64,000 nt of DNA from Alienimonas californiensis (GTDB lineage: Bacteria > Planctomycetota > Planctomycetia > Planctomycetales > Planctomycetaceae). The notes under the pieces were generated by a model, which saw only the letters and a program-made list of their open reading frames with translations, ran no database searches and had not been told where the DNA came from. Below are positions 8,091 to 17,100 of the stretch, in pieces (the first letter of the stretch is position 1; the number at the start of each line of letters is the position of its first letter). The translations under genes were made by a program, and so were the position numbers. The stretch spans positions 1,666,323-1,730,322 of the forward strand of contig NZ_CP036265.1 in the NCBI RefSeq assembly GCF_007743815.1, read 5' to 3'.

Positions 8091-8693
8091 ATGACCCGTC
8101 GCACCGCCCTGCTGTCGCTGTCCGCCCTGCTCGTGTGCGGCGTCGCCGCCGGCGGATACGCCTATCATCAGCACCACACGTACAAGCACGTCGCCACGCA
8201 CGAGGCGGGCATGATGTACCGCAGCGCCTGGTGCGAGCCGGAGGTGATGGCCGAACTGGTCGAGCGCTGGCAGATCCGCAGCGTGGTGAACCTCTGCGCC
8301 CCCGGCGAGATGGGCGAGGCCCGCTGGGAAGGGGAGCGGCAGGCGGTTTCCAACGCCGGCGCCCAGCTGCTCGAACTGGACATGCCGCTGGACATCGATC
8401 CCGCCGATCCCCGCCTGCAAAAGCACATGGACGCGTTGGCGGACCCCAATAACTACCCGATGCTGGTGCACTGCCAGCACGGCGTGACCCGCACCGCGAA
8501 GTTCTTGGCGATGTACGACATCGTCATGCGGGGCCGCTCCGCCGATCAGAGCCTCGACGCCCAGCCGCTGTTCGGCCGCGACCGGCAGAACGTGCACGTC
8601 ACCGCCTTCGCCGGCCAGTTCGAGAAGGCCCATAAGTCGCTCTACCCCCGGGTTAGCGCCGCGGACCTCGGCGTCCTCCGCGACTCCCTCTGA
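8091..8693 (+). CDS. Dual-specificity/tyrosine phosphatase-like protein, membrane-anchored
   Basis: A 200-residue protein. Residues 5-24 form a hydrophobic anchor or signal; the rest is a cysteine phosphatase domain. The signature HCxxGxxR is intact: HCQHGVTRT with nucleophile Cys128 and Arg134. Upstream IRSVVNLCAPGE and the DMPLDIDPAD segment fit the DSP fold, the latter offering Asp residues as general acid. This family dephosphorylates protein or small-molecule phosphomonoesters; with the exported anchor the domain is probably periplasmic. The ATG at 8091 opens the hydrophobic segment; the frame remains open far upstream only because it shadows the propeller gene. It is followed 85 bp later by a glycosyltransferase on the same strand. 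Confidence 0.8.
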   Translation: MTRRTALLSLSALLVCGVAAGGYAYHQHHTYKHVATHEAGMMYRSAWCEPEVMAELVERWQIRSVVNLCAPGEMGEARWEGERQAVSNAGAQLLELDMPLDIDPADPRLQKHMDALADPNNYPMLVHCQHGVTRTAKFLAMYDIVMRGRSADQSLDAQPLFGRDRQNVHVTAFAGQFEKAHKSLYPRVSAADLGVLRDSL

Positions 8694-8778
8694 ACCGGCT
8701 CCCTCTGACACGGCCGCGGCCGTTCCAGCGTCGGTCGCAAGCGCGGCCGACGCTTCTCCTTTTGATCGGCCCGGCCCG

Positions 8779-9636
8779 ATGCCCGTCGTCACCGTCTGCA
8801 TTCCGCACTGGCAGGTCGAGGTCTACGCCAAACCCTGCCTCCGCAGCCTGCGGAAGTTCGCCCCCTCCGCCGACCCCAGCGTCGAGTTGGAGGTGATCGT
8901 CGTCGACAACGGCTCGAAGGACGGCAGCCTGGACTACCTGCGGTCGCTCTCCTGGATCACGCTGATCGAGCGGCCGGAGGAAACTTCGGACAACTGGCCG
9001 ACGAACGTCTTCACCGCCTGGGACCTCGCCGCCCGGCAAGGGCGGGGCGAGTACCTGCTGACGATGCACTGCGACGTGTTCGCCCGCCGGGACGGCTGGC
9101 TCGATCCGCACCTGCGGACGATCAATCAGCCCGTCGCCGAGGGCGCCCCGCCGATCGTGGCCTCCGGGGCCTGGAAGCTGGAACTGAGCAGCCCGCTGTA
9201 TCAAAGCTGGAAGCGCGTCACCGGGACTGCGTTCGGCCGGGTCAAATCGGCCTTGGGCCGCCCGGGCCGCAATTACACCGGGCGGGAGTACCCGCGGGAT
9301 TATTGCGCGCTCTATCGCCGTGATGCGTTGGTGGAGCACGGGCTGTCCTTCGTGCCGGAAGGGAACCTCGGCGGCGGGCTGGCCGTGACCCAGCGGATCT
9401 GGGCCGCGGGCCTGGACACCGCCACGTTCCCCGTCGCGGAGATGGCCCGCAGCGTGGTGCACGTGACGCACGGCACCGCGGCGGTCACGCCGGACAAACC
9501 GCTCCGCCACGCCCGCAAGCAGCGCCAAGTGGAACGGGCCGTCCAGAAGCTGTTCCGGGCGAAATGGGTGCGGGAGTTGTCCGAAGACGCCTCCCTCGAC
9601 GGCCCCCCCGCCGACGCCGTCCGGGCCGCGGCGTAA
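8779..9636 (+). CDS. Family 2 glycosyltransferase
   Basis: A 285-residue protein with the GT-A fold of family 2: VVTVCIPHW at residues 3-11, then LEVIVVDNGSKDGSLDYL (about 37-54) which binds the nucleotide sugar, and YLLTMHCDVF (about 92-101) carrying the metal-binding Asp in a DxD-like position. A DYCALYRRDAL segment (about 174-184) is the usual mid-domain feature. It would transfer a sugar from an NDP donor to a glycan or lipid acceptor in the cytoplasm. No membrane segment is seen. Substrate cannot be told. It may be cotranscribed with the phosphatase 85 bp upstream, and it ends at a hairpin shared with the converging gene. Confidence 0.82.
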   Translation: MPVVTVCIPHWQVEVYAKPCLRSLRKFAPSADPSVELEVIVVDNGSKDGSLDYLRSLSWITLIERPEETSDNWPTNVFTAWDLAARQGRGEYLLTMHCDVFARRDGWLDPHLRTINQPVAEGAPPIVASGAWKLELSSPLYQSWKRVTGTAFGRVKSALGRPGRNYTGREYPRDYCALYRRDALVEHGLSFVPEGNLGGGLAVTQRIWAAGLDTATFPVAEMARSVVHVTHGTAAVTPDKPLRHARKQRQVERAVQKLFRAKWVRELSEDASLDGPPADAVRAAA

Positions 9637-9648
9637 GACTGTTCCGTC

Positions 9649-9675
9649 CCCCCCTCTCCCTAAGGGAGAGGGGGG
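9649..9675. terminator. Bidirectional hairpin between converging genes
   Basis: CCCCCCTCTCCCT (9649-9661) pairs perfectly with AGGGAGAGGGGGG (9663-9675). It sits 12 bp after the glycosyltransferase stop and 14 bp after the end of the minus-strand gene, so it can serve both. The sequence belongs to the same purine-rich hairpin family as 2111-2167. Confidence 0.65.
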
Positions 9676-9689
9676 AAGAGCGGCCTGCT

Positions 9690-9899
9690 CTACAGGTTAA
9701 AGCTCAGCAGATACAGCGCGGCGAACACCGCGGCCAGGAACAGCAGCGTTTTGCCGAACATCCCGGCGCTGCGGCGCCAGATTGTCGGCACGTCTTCGTA
9801 CCGGCTGGCGGTGTAGACGAGGCTGATCGCCGCCGCCGTGGGCAACGCCCACAGCAACCGCATCGGGTCCGCGGCGAGCGGGGGGAGGAATTGAAGCAT
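9690..9899 (-). CDS. Small two-helix membrane protein
   Basis: A 69-residue protein with two predicted transmembrane segments (about residues 14-31, WALPTAAAISLVYTA, and 48-66, TLLFLAAVFAALYLL) joined by a basic/aromatic loop. I do not recognise a family. The ATG at 9899 is preferred over a TTG three bases earlier that also fits. The gene starts four bases after the stop of the TM2-like gene upstream, indicating translational coupling and a joint role at the membrane. Confidence 0.7.
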   Translation of the reverse strand: MLQFLPPLAADPMRLLWALPTAAAISLVYTASRYEDVPTIWRRSAGMFGKTLLFLAAVFAALYLLSFNL

Positions 9900-9902
9900 C
9901 AA

Positions 9903-10985
9903 TTAAGCCGCAGCGGGGGCGGGGGAGCCGGGGGCGTCGGCGTCCGAGTCGCCGTTGTCGAGGCGGCGGTCGGTGCGGCCGTAGGCGGGGCCGTCGATCG
10001 CGTCCCAGAAGGCCAGCACGTTCAGCAGGCCGGCGATCATCGTGAAGACCACGGCGAGGTCCATCGTCGTGCCCTCCTCGGCGTGCAGGCGGTTGGCGGC
10101 CCGGCGGTCGCGGGGGGCGAGGTACCAGTTCCACAGCGGCCGCGGCACCGTGCCGATCGCCCGCGGGCGCTCCAGTTCGTCCGCCGCCACGCCGTTCGGC
10201 AGGGCGATCGCGGACAGGGCGGAAGGGTCGACCAGCAGTTTGAGCAGCCGGCCTTTCTCGCCGTTGATCGGGCGGTCGAACGCCTGCACGGTGGTCGGCG
10301 TCAGCGTGACCGGCCGGGGCGGCCCGGGGGGAAAGACCGCGGCGGGGGAGCCCTCGAAGCCGGTCCGCAGCCGCGGGTCGGTCGGGGAGGCGGCGGCGAC
10401 GTCCAGCGTGCCTTCCACCCGGGAGCCGTCGCCCCGGGGGACGGCGTTCACCGTGCCGGTGAGCGTCGCCAGCACGACGGGGCGGTCGTCGAGGTCGGCC
10501 ATCAACACGCCCTCAAACGGAGCGTCCAGCGGCTCGATTAGGCGGCGGCGGGGGACGTTGTCCGCGTTGTCGAACCGCTGGCTTTGCAGCAGCGCCGGCC
10601 AGGCGACCCCGCCCGTGAAGACCTGGGCGGTGTAGTGCTGGAGCAGTTGGCGGCGGGGCGGGCCGAAGGGGGTGCGGAACGGGTTGTCGCCGGGGCCGTC
10701 GAACTCCTCAGAGCCGAAAGGCACGCCGGGGGCGTTGCTCTCCAGGGCGACCGTCTGCCAGCCGCCCAACGCCTGCCCGCACAGGAACAGGCCGAGGATG
10801 CAGACGCAGTAGATCGCCCCCTTGACCGTCCGTCCCTGATAAAAGTGCCCGGCCCCGGGCAGCGCCGCGGCCAGCAGCCCGGCGATCGGGCGGCTCTTTA
10901 ATTCCACGGGGGCGTCGTCCGCCGGCGCCGCGGGCGGCGCCGTTGCGGACGGGTCGGCGGGCGGCGGCACGGCGTCGTCGGACAT
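9903..10985 (-). CDS. TM2/DUF6677-like membrane protein
   Basis: A 360-residue protein. After a Pro/Ala-rich cytoplasmic start, residues about 32-65 contain IAGLLAAALPGAGHFYQGR and TVKGAIYCVCILGLFLCG, the TM2-type hairpin with the LPGAGHFYQGR signature found in planctomycete DUF6677 proteins. A soluble periplasmic-type region of about 220 residues follows, then a final hydrophobic segment (LAVVFTMIAGLLNVLAFW) near 315-332 and a polar tail. Function unknown. The ATG at 10985 is chosen because the frame further upstream is repeat DNA. It is followed directly by the small membrane gene at 9690-9899. Confidence 0.8.
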   Translation of the reverse strand: MSDDAVPPPADPSATAPPAAPADDAPVELKSRPIAGLLAAALPGAGHFYQGRTVKGAIYCVCILGLFLCGQALGGWQTVALESNAPGVPFGSEEFDGPGDNPFRTPFGPPRRQLLQHYTAQVFTGGVAWPALLQSQRFDNADNVPRRRLIEPLDAPFEGVLMADLDDRPVVLATLTGTVNAVPRGDGSRVEGTLDVAAASPTDPRLRTGFEGSPAAVFPPGPPRPVTLTPTTVQAFDRPINGEKGRLLKLLVDPSALSAIALPNGVAADELERPRAIGTVPRPLWNWYLAPRDRRAANRLHAEEGTTMDLAVVFTMIAGLLNVLAFWDAIDGPAYGRTDRRLDNGDSDADAPGSPAPAAA

Positions 10986-11045
10986 CGGCGGAGTGTACGG
11001 CGATTCGCGGCAGACGCCCATGCCGGGGCGCGCGAGGCAGCTTGA

Positions 11046-11165
11046 GAGGCGAGCGGGGGGCGTCAGCCCCCCGTGTTCTCTGGCGGGTGCGACCACGTCG
11101 TGCAGCGCCCATCCCGGATCGCGCCGTTGAGAACACACGGAGGGCTCGCGCCCCCCGCTCGCCTC
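11046..11165. repeat. Imperfect inverted repeat element
   Basis: The arm at 11046-11080 (GAGGCGAGCGGGGGGC ... GTGTTCTC) is repeated in reverse at 11129-11165 (GAGAACAC ... GCTCGCCTC) with a few mismatches, leaving a 48-bp core. It lies between two minus-strand genes and looks like a REP/MITE-type element; it may also act as a terminator for the gene upstream (11172-12593). Confidence 0.75.
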
Positions 11166-11171
11166 GCCGGC

Positions 11172-12593
11172 TCACTTCACGATGTTCAGGTCCGGGTTCG
11201 CCTCTTGCAGCTCGGCGACGCCCTCGGAGGTGATCTCCGTGTTCTTCAGCGTGAGGCTTTGCAGGTTCGGCAGGGCCTTCAGCACGGCCACGGACTCGTC
11301 GGTCACCTGCGTTTCGGACAGGTCCAGCCGTTCGAGCTGCTTCAGGTCCGCCAGCGCCTTCAGGCCCTCGTCGCCGACCTTCGTCTGTTGGAGGGAGAGG
11401 GCCGTCAGGTTCTCGAAGCCCGCGATCACCTCCGTCATCGTGGCGTCGGTGGCGCCGGTGGCCCACAGGTCGAGGTCTTCCATCTTGGTCAGCGGGGCCA
11501 GCTCTTTCAGGCCCGGCTCGGTGACGGCGGAGACCTCCGCGAGGTTCAGCGTTTTGAGGTTCGTCAGCTCGCCGACGGTCGGCATCAGGGCGTTGGTGAC
11601 CGGCGTTTGCCGCAGGTTCAGCGATTCGAGGTTCGTCAGCTCGCCCAGCACCGGCTGGAGGTCTTCGTCGTAGGGATAGGCCTCTTGCAGGGAGAGCAGA
11701 CGCAGTTCCTTGAACTGCTTCAGCGGGGCGAAGCCCTCGGCCCCGTAGATGTCTGTACGGTCCAGTTCGAGCGCCCGCAGGTCGGTGTAGCCCTTCTCCG
11801 CGAGGATCGGCAGCGGGTCGGAGAAGCCGGTGTCCAGGTCCAGCACGCGGAGCGGCTGCTCCGCGGAGAGCTTTTGCAGGCCGTCGTCGGTGACGGCGGA
11901 ACGTTCGAGCTTCAGCGCGGAGAGGTTCGGCAGCTTGGCGACGGAGTCCATCGCGGCGTCGCCGACGTTGGAGAACCGCACGTCCAGCTCCCGCAGTTCG
12001 GTCATCCCCTCCAGCGGGGTGAGGTCGTCGACGGAAACGGTTTTGAGCCGCAGCACCTTGAGGTTCGTCAGCCCGGACAGCTTCGCCAGGCCGTCGTTGG
12101 AGACGGGGGTGCCGGAGATGTCCAGCCGCTCCAGGCCGGTGAGCTTGCCGACGACGGCCATCGCCTCGTCGTCGAAGCTGGGACCGCCGAGGGTGAGTGT
12201 TTTCAGCTCCGGCATGAGGAGCAGGGGCAGCAGATGGGCCGCGTTCGTGGAGCTGGTCGCCGGCATGGAGACCGCGGTGACGACGCCGCCGTCCTCGGTG
12301 ACGGTCGCCCCGGCGTTGCGGAGAGCCTCCAGCAGCGGGTCGAGGTCGGCGCCCCCGCCGTCGGCCTCCAGCGTGGCGACGCGGACCTTGAGGGCGTCGC
12401 GTTCGGCGAGGGCGGCGTCGCGTTCGGCGACGAGGGCGGAGTCGTCGGCGCCCTCCGGTTCGCAACCGGGCGTCGCCAACCCGAGGGCCAGTGCCGGGGC
12501 GAGCAGCGCCGGGGCCGTCCAACAGACGCGCCGACGAACGAATCCACGAACCGACGGGCGGGCGGAGCGGGAGCGGGCGGGGCGGGTCGTCAC
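11172..12593 (-). CDS. Leucine-rich-repeat lipoprotein
   Basis: About 473 residues. An Arg-rich start and hydrophobic core end at a lipobox-like GLATPGC, after which a short coiled-coil (LVAERDAALAERDALKVRV) leads into at least 12 leucine-rich repeats of about 24 residues, e.g. LTGLERLDISGTPVSNDGLA, LTNLKVLRLKTVSV and LKQLERLDLSETQVTDES. The spacing (xxLxxLxLxxTxVTDxGL) is that of the bacterial-type LRR found widely in Planctomycetota. Such proteins bind other proteins; a partner cannot be named. The GTG at 12593 is chosen as it opens the export signal; an ATG at 12710 is an alternative. It diverges from the methyltransferase gene at 13011. Confidence 0.8.
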   Translation of the reverse strand: MTTRPARSRSARPSVRGFVRRRVCWTAPALLAPALALGLATPGCEPEGADDSALVAERDAALAERDALKVRVATLEADGGGADLDPLLEALRNAGATVTEDGGVVTAVSMPATSSTNAAHLLPLLLMPELKTLTLGGPSFDDEAMAVVGKLTGLERLDISGTPVSNDGLAKLSGLTNLKVLRLKTVSVDDLTPLEGMTELRELDVRFSNVGDAAMDSVAKLPNLSALKLERSAVTDDGLQKLSAEQPLRVLDLDTGFSDPLPILAEKGYTDLRALELDRTDIYGAEGFAPLKQFKELRLLSLQEAYPYDEDLQPVLGELTNLESLNLRQTPVTNALMPTVGELTNLKTLNLAEVSAVTEPGLKELAPLTKMEDLDLWATGATDATMTEVIAGFENLTALSLQQTKVGDEGLKALADLKQLERLDLSETQVTDESVAVLKALPNLQSLTLKNTEITSEGVAELQEANPDLNIVK

Positions 12594-13010
12594 GGGCGGG
12601 CGCGGGGTTCGATCGAATCGCGGGGCGGGCCCCGCAGCGTAAGGCCGCCCGCCGGACCGGGCAATCCGGCCGCAGCGGCCGCGGCGGGCGCACGCGGCGC
12701 GCCGACGCATGGGTCCCGAATCGGCCGACGGTGATGCGAGGAGGGGCGAAAGGTTGCGGACTTGGCGAATCCGCAAGGAAATAAGGGCGACACGGCCCTG
12801 CGGCGGCGGAGAATGCGTTCCCCCCGGGAGAGCCCCCGGGCGATCCGCTTTACGGTCGGGCGTCTGGCCGTACGATCAGGCCCCCAACCCCCCAAGCCGG
12901 CAGTCACGCTTGGCTGATCGGGCGAGCCGCGTCTGCGGCTTGCCCCTGTCGCACTCCACAATGACCCCGGCTGCGTGTGCAGCCGGCCGCCGCGATGGAC
13001 GCCGCCCCCG
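12594..13010. other. Intergenic region between divergent genes
   Basis: No gene is seen in 417 bp. It must contain promoters for the LRR lipoprotein and the methyltransferase, but I cannot identify convincing -35/-10 boxes. A CCCCCGGG repeat near 12822-12840 could form a small hairpin. Confidence 0.5.
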
Positions 13011-13757
13011 ATGCCCCAATCCGTATTGTCCCGAACGCCGGAGGCGGAGGTGACGGCGTCCGCGGACGACGCCGCCGCCTACGATCGGATGGATCACGCG
13101 GCCGTCAATCGGGCGTTCGTTGACGATCTGCTGACCGAACTCGCCGCGGCCGACCTCGCCGAGCGACTGCGGGACGGATTAAACCCGTTGCGGTTGCTGG
13201 ATCTGGGGACCGGGACCGGACGCATTCCCATTGAACTGGGGCGCCGACCGATTTTCGCACGGATGACGCTGCTCGACGCCTCCGAGGCGATGCTCGCCCG
13301 GGCGAAGAAGAACGTGTTCGCCTCCGGGTTGCAGGGCGGCGTGCGGCTGCGGCAGGCCCGGGCGGACGAACTGCCCTTCGAGGACGGGCAGTTCCACACG
13401 GTCGTCTCCAACAGCCTGCTCCATCACCTCACGCGGCCGGCGGCGGTGTTGCGGGAGGCGGCGCGCGTGCTGGCGCCGGGGGGCCTGCTGTTCTTCCGCG
13501 ATCTGGTGCGTCCCGCCGACGCCGCCGCGGTGGACGCCCTGGTGGCGGAGCACGCCGCCAAAGAGGAGCCCGCCGCCCGCGAGTTGCTGCGGGCCTCCCT
13601 GCACGCCGCCTATACGGTGCAGGAGATGGAAGCGTTGCTGGCGGAGGCCGGCGTGGCGCACGTCCGGGTGGAGCGAACCGGCGACCGCCACCTGACGTTG
13701 TGCGGACGCCCGAACCCCGCCGAGCCGGTACACGCCGAGACGACCTCCGCCGCGTAG
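13011..13757 (+). CDS. Class I SAM-dependent methyltransferase
   Basis: A 248-residue protein with the Rossmann-type methyltransferase core: motif I LRLLDLGTGTGRIPIEL (about residues 61-77), an acidic ribose-binding residue in MTLLDASEAML (about 84-94), motif II/III around ADELPFEDGQFHTVVSNSLL (about 116-135) and GGLLFFRDLVRP after it. This pattern is the Methyltransf_11/25 type, which methylates small molecules such as quinone precursors; the substrate cannot be deduced. The C-terminus (RHLTLCGRPN) resembles other small-molecule methyltransferases. No operon partner: the next gene is on the other strand. Confidence 0.8.
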   Translation: MPQSVLSRTPEAEVTASADDAAAYDRMDHAAVNRAFVDDLLTELAAADLAERLRDGLNPLRLLDLGTGTGRIPIELGRRPIFARMTLLDASEAMLARAKKNVFASGLQGGVRLRQARADELPFEDGQFHTVVSNSLLHHLTRPAAVLREAARVLAPGGLLFFRDLVRPADAAAVDALVAEHAAKEEPAARELLRASLHAAYTVQEMEALLAEAGVAHVRVERTGDRHLTLCGRPNPAEPVHAETTSAA

Positions 13758-14110
13758 ACCGCGCGAGCCGAGTCAGCCCCGCGACGAGGCCCCCGCGGTC
13801 GCCGATTCGGAGGGGACGGCGTCGGCCCGGGCAATTTTCGCCCGTGCGACCCGGCGCCGTTTGCCCCGCCCGCGGGGCGACGTAGCGTTGCGGGTCGCCG
13901 CCCCCGGCGACCGGACGGCGACGAACCCGCAGCGGGTGCGACGCCGGGTCAGATTAAACGCGGCCCGCGAGGGCCGCGCGTCCGGCCGCTCGGCGCACTC
14001 CGCCGTACCGGCCACGACGCGCCGTCGTACGCGGCGCGGCGGGATAACGCTGGGAGCGTTGGAGGGGACCCCGCCGCGCCGCGTCTTTTCTTGCGCCCCG
14101 GCCCCGTGCG
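13758..14110. other. Intergenic region between converging genes
   Basis: No gene in 353 bp. A palindromic stem CGCGGCCC (13959-13966), loop GCGA and GGGCCGCG (13971-13978) is the only clear structure and may help terminate transcription from either side. Confidence 0.5.
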
Positions 14111-17100
14111 CTACGGGACGCTGGGCAGCGGCACGCAGACCTGCAGGGTGCAGCCGGCCCCCGGGGCGCTGACGACGTCGACGGCGCCGCCCAACAGATC
14201 GACCCGTTGCCGCAGGTCGCTCATGCCGAAGCCGGAGGGGGCGTCGCCGGCCTGGGCGGCGGCGTCGAAGCCGACGCCGTCGTCGGCGACGATCAGCCGC
14301 ACGCCGGAGCAGTTCCCCCGCGAGCCGCCCGGCAGGCCGCACTCCGGTCCGCAGACGCAGCGTTCGAACTTCAGGCGCACGGATGCGGCCCGCGCGTGTT
14401 TGGCGGCGTTCAGCAGGCCCTCGCGGGCGGCGCCGAACAGCAGCGCCGCCAGCGAGTCGTCCAGTTCCGCGGAGGCGTCGGCGTCGGTTTCGACCCGCAC
14501 GTTCAGGCCGTGGCGGGTGCGGAACTGCTCCGCGAGCCAGCCCAGCGCCGGCCCGAGCCCGGCGGTGCGGAGGATCGGCGGGGAGAGTTCGGCGGAGAGG
14601 CTGCGGCTTTCGCCGATCGCCTCGTCGATCAGGTCGGCGACGCGCTCGGTCAACTCCCGGGTGCGGTCGTCCGCGGTCATCGTCAGCACGGACAGGTTCA
14701 TCTTCGCCCCGACCAGAATCTGCTGGAGGTGGTCGTGCAGCACGTGGGCGATGCGGTCCCGCTCCTGCCGGCCGGCCTCGGCGAGGCGTTCGGCGGCGGT
14801 GCGCAGCTGGGCGGTGCGGCGGGCGACCTCCCGTTCGAGTTCGTCGTTGGACTGCTCCAGCCGGGCTTTGGCCTCCTCCAGGGCCTTGGCGTGGCGTTTC
14901 TCCGCGGTGACGTCCTGCAGGTAGCCGATGATTCGGACCGCCGGTCCGTCCGGCCCCTCGAACTGCACCTCGGACTGGGAGCGAATCCAGCGGTGGGAGC
15001 CGTCCGGCTGGGGCAGGCGGTATTCCACTCGGAAGCGGGCCGGCCCGGTGCGGTTCGCGGCGGCTTCGACCCGCTGCTGGACCTGCCGGCGATCCTCGGG
15101 GTGCATGCGTTCGAGGGTGTCCGCCGAGAGCACGGTCTCGCCGGTCATGTCGAACAGCTCCCGGCTGCGTTCGTCCCACCAGACCTCCCCGGTCCGCAGG
15201 TCCCGGGTGAAGCTGCCGAGTTCGGAGGCGGCGGCGGCCAGCCGCTGGCGCTCCTCGCTGAGCCGCAGGCGTTCCTCGCGCCGGCGGTCCTCGGTGAAGT
15301 CCCGCACGCAGCCGAGCAGGCGGACGGCCCGCTCGTCGGGCCGGTCGAAGCGGGCCTCGCCGTTCGCCCGCACCCAGCGGACGCTGCCGTCCCGGTGCAC
15401 GACGCGGTACTCCGCCTGGTAGCGGTTGCTGCCGGTCGGGGCGCAGGCGGCGTCGACGGCGGCCCGCACGCGCATCAGGTCGTCGGGGTGAATCCGATTG
15501 AACGCCGCGCTGACGCCGGTCACCTCCGCGGCGGCGGCGCCGAAGATCCCGCGGCAGCGGTCGTCCCACCAGATGACGCCGGTCCGCAGGTCGTAGTCGT
15601 ACGCCCCGAGGTCGGCGGCCTCGGCGGCGAGGCGGCGGCGTTCCTCCGTCTCGGCGAGGCGGGTCTCCCGCTCCCGCTCCTCGGTAATATCCCGCACGCA
15701 ACCCACCAGCCGCGTCGCCGGGGCGCCGGGCTGCTCGAACCGCCCCTCGCCGTACACCCGCGCCCACCGCACGACCCCGTCGCCGCGGACGATGCGGTAA
15801 TCGGCCTGATAACGGGGGTTGCCGCCCAGCGCGCAGGCGGCTTCCAGGGCCGCCCGCAACCGGTCCCGGTCTTCGGGGTGAACACGTTCGTAAGCGGCAG
15901 CGGCGTCCACCACCTCCGGGCCGTCCGCGTCGTAGATCGCGCGGCAGCGGGGGTCCCACCACAGCCGATCGGTCCGCCGATCCAGGTCGAACGCTCCGAG
16001 GTCGGCGGCCTCGGCGGCGAGGCGGCGGCGTTCCTCGGCTTCGGCGAGGCGGCGGGCGCGCTCCCGCCGCTCCGTCACGTCCTTGACCGTGCCGGTCACC
16101 CGCACGGCCCGGCGCTGCGGCCCCGCGCCGACGAACGTCGCCTCCCCCGCGACCGACAGCGTGAGCGCCGCGCCGTCCGGGTGCACGACGCGGTGCTCCG
16201 CCTCGTACTTTCCGCTGCCCGCCGGGTCGAGCGTCTCCGTGATCTTCTCGGCGATGCGCTCCCGATCGTCGGGGTGGATCGCGGCGAACATCTCCGGGTG
16301 CGTGTAGAGCCGCTTGCCGCCCTGGAACTGCTGCCCGTAGCCGAACAGCGTCGCGGTACGGGCGTCCCAGGCAGACAGGCCGGTGGCGGCGTCGAACTCC
16401 CAGATGCCCAGGTCGGCGGCGTCGACGGCCAGCCGCAGGCGGCGTTCGCTCTGGGCGAGCCGGTCGGCGGCGACGTGCTCGGTCGTCACGTCCCGCAGCA
16501 CGCCCACGCTGCGCAGGGGGCGGTCGAACTCGTCGAACCACTGCTCGCCCAGCGCCCGCACCCAGCGGATCTCGCCCTGCTTCTGGCCGGGCCGCGGCGG
16601 GTGGACGACGCGGTAGGTCATGTCCACGCGGGCCGGTCCGCCGTCCGCGGGGCGGGGTTCGACGCGTTCCAGCAGGGGGCGGTCGTCCGGATGCACGCGG
16701 GCCTGCAACTCCTCCCGCGTGGGCTTGCCGTCGAACCCGCCCCCGTAGATCTCCAGCGCCTCCGAGGACCAGTCCGCCGTGCCCTTTCTCAGGTCGTAGG
16801 CCCAGGCGCCCATCCCGCCGGCCTCCGTGGCCAGCCGCAGACGGCTTTCGCTGCGGGAGAGCGCCCGCTGGGTCCGCACGCGGTCGGTCATGTCGACCGC
16901 GACGGCGAACAGGCTTTCCGCCTGCCCGTCCGGGCCGGGCAGCACGGTCGTGGTGTTCCGCACCCACACGCTGCGGCCGTCGGGGCGGCGGTAGCGCTTG
17001 TCGCTGAGGTACGGTTCCCCGGTCTTCAGCGCGCGGGCGAATTTGACCTCGTTGCGGCCGGCGTCGTGCGGGTGAGTGATCTCCTGCTGGGAGCGGACCC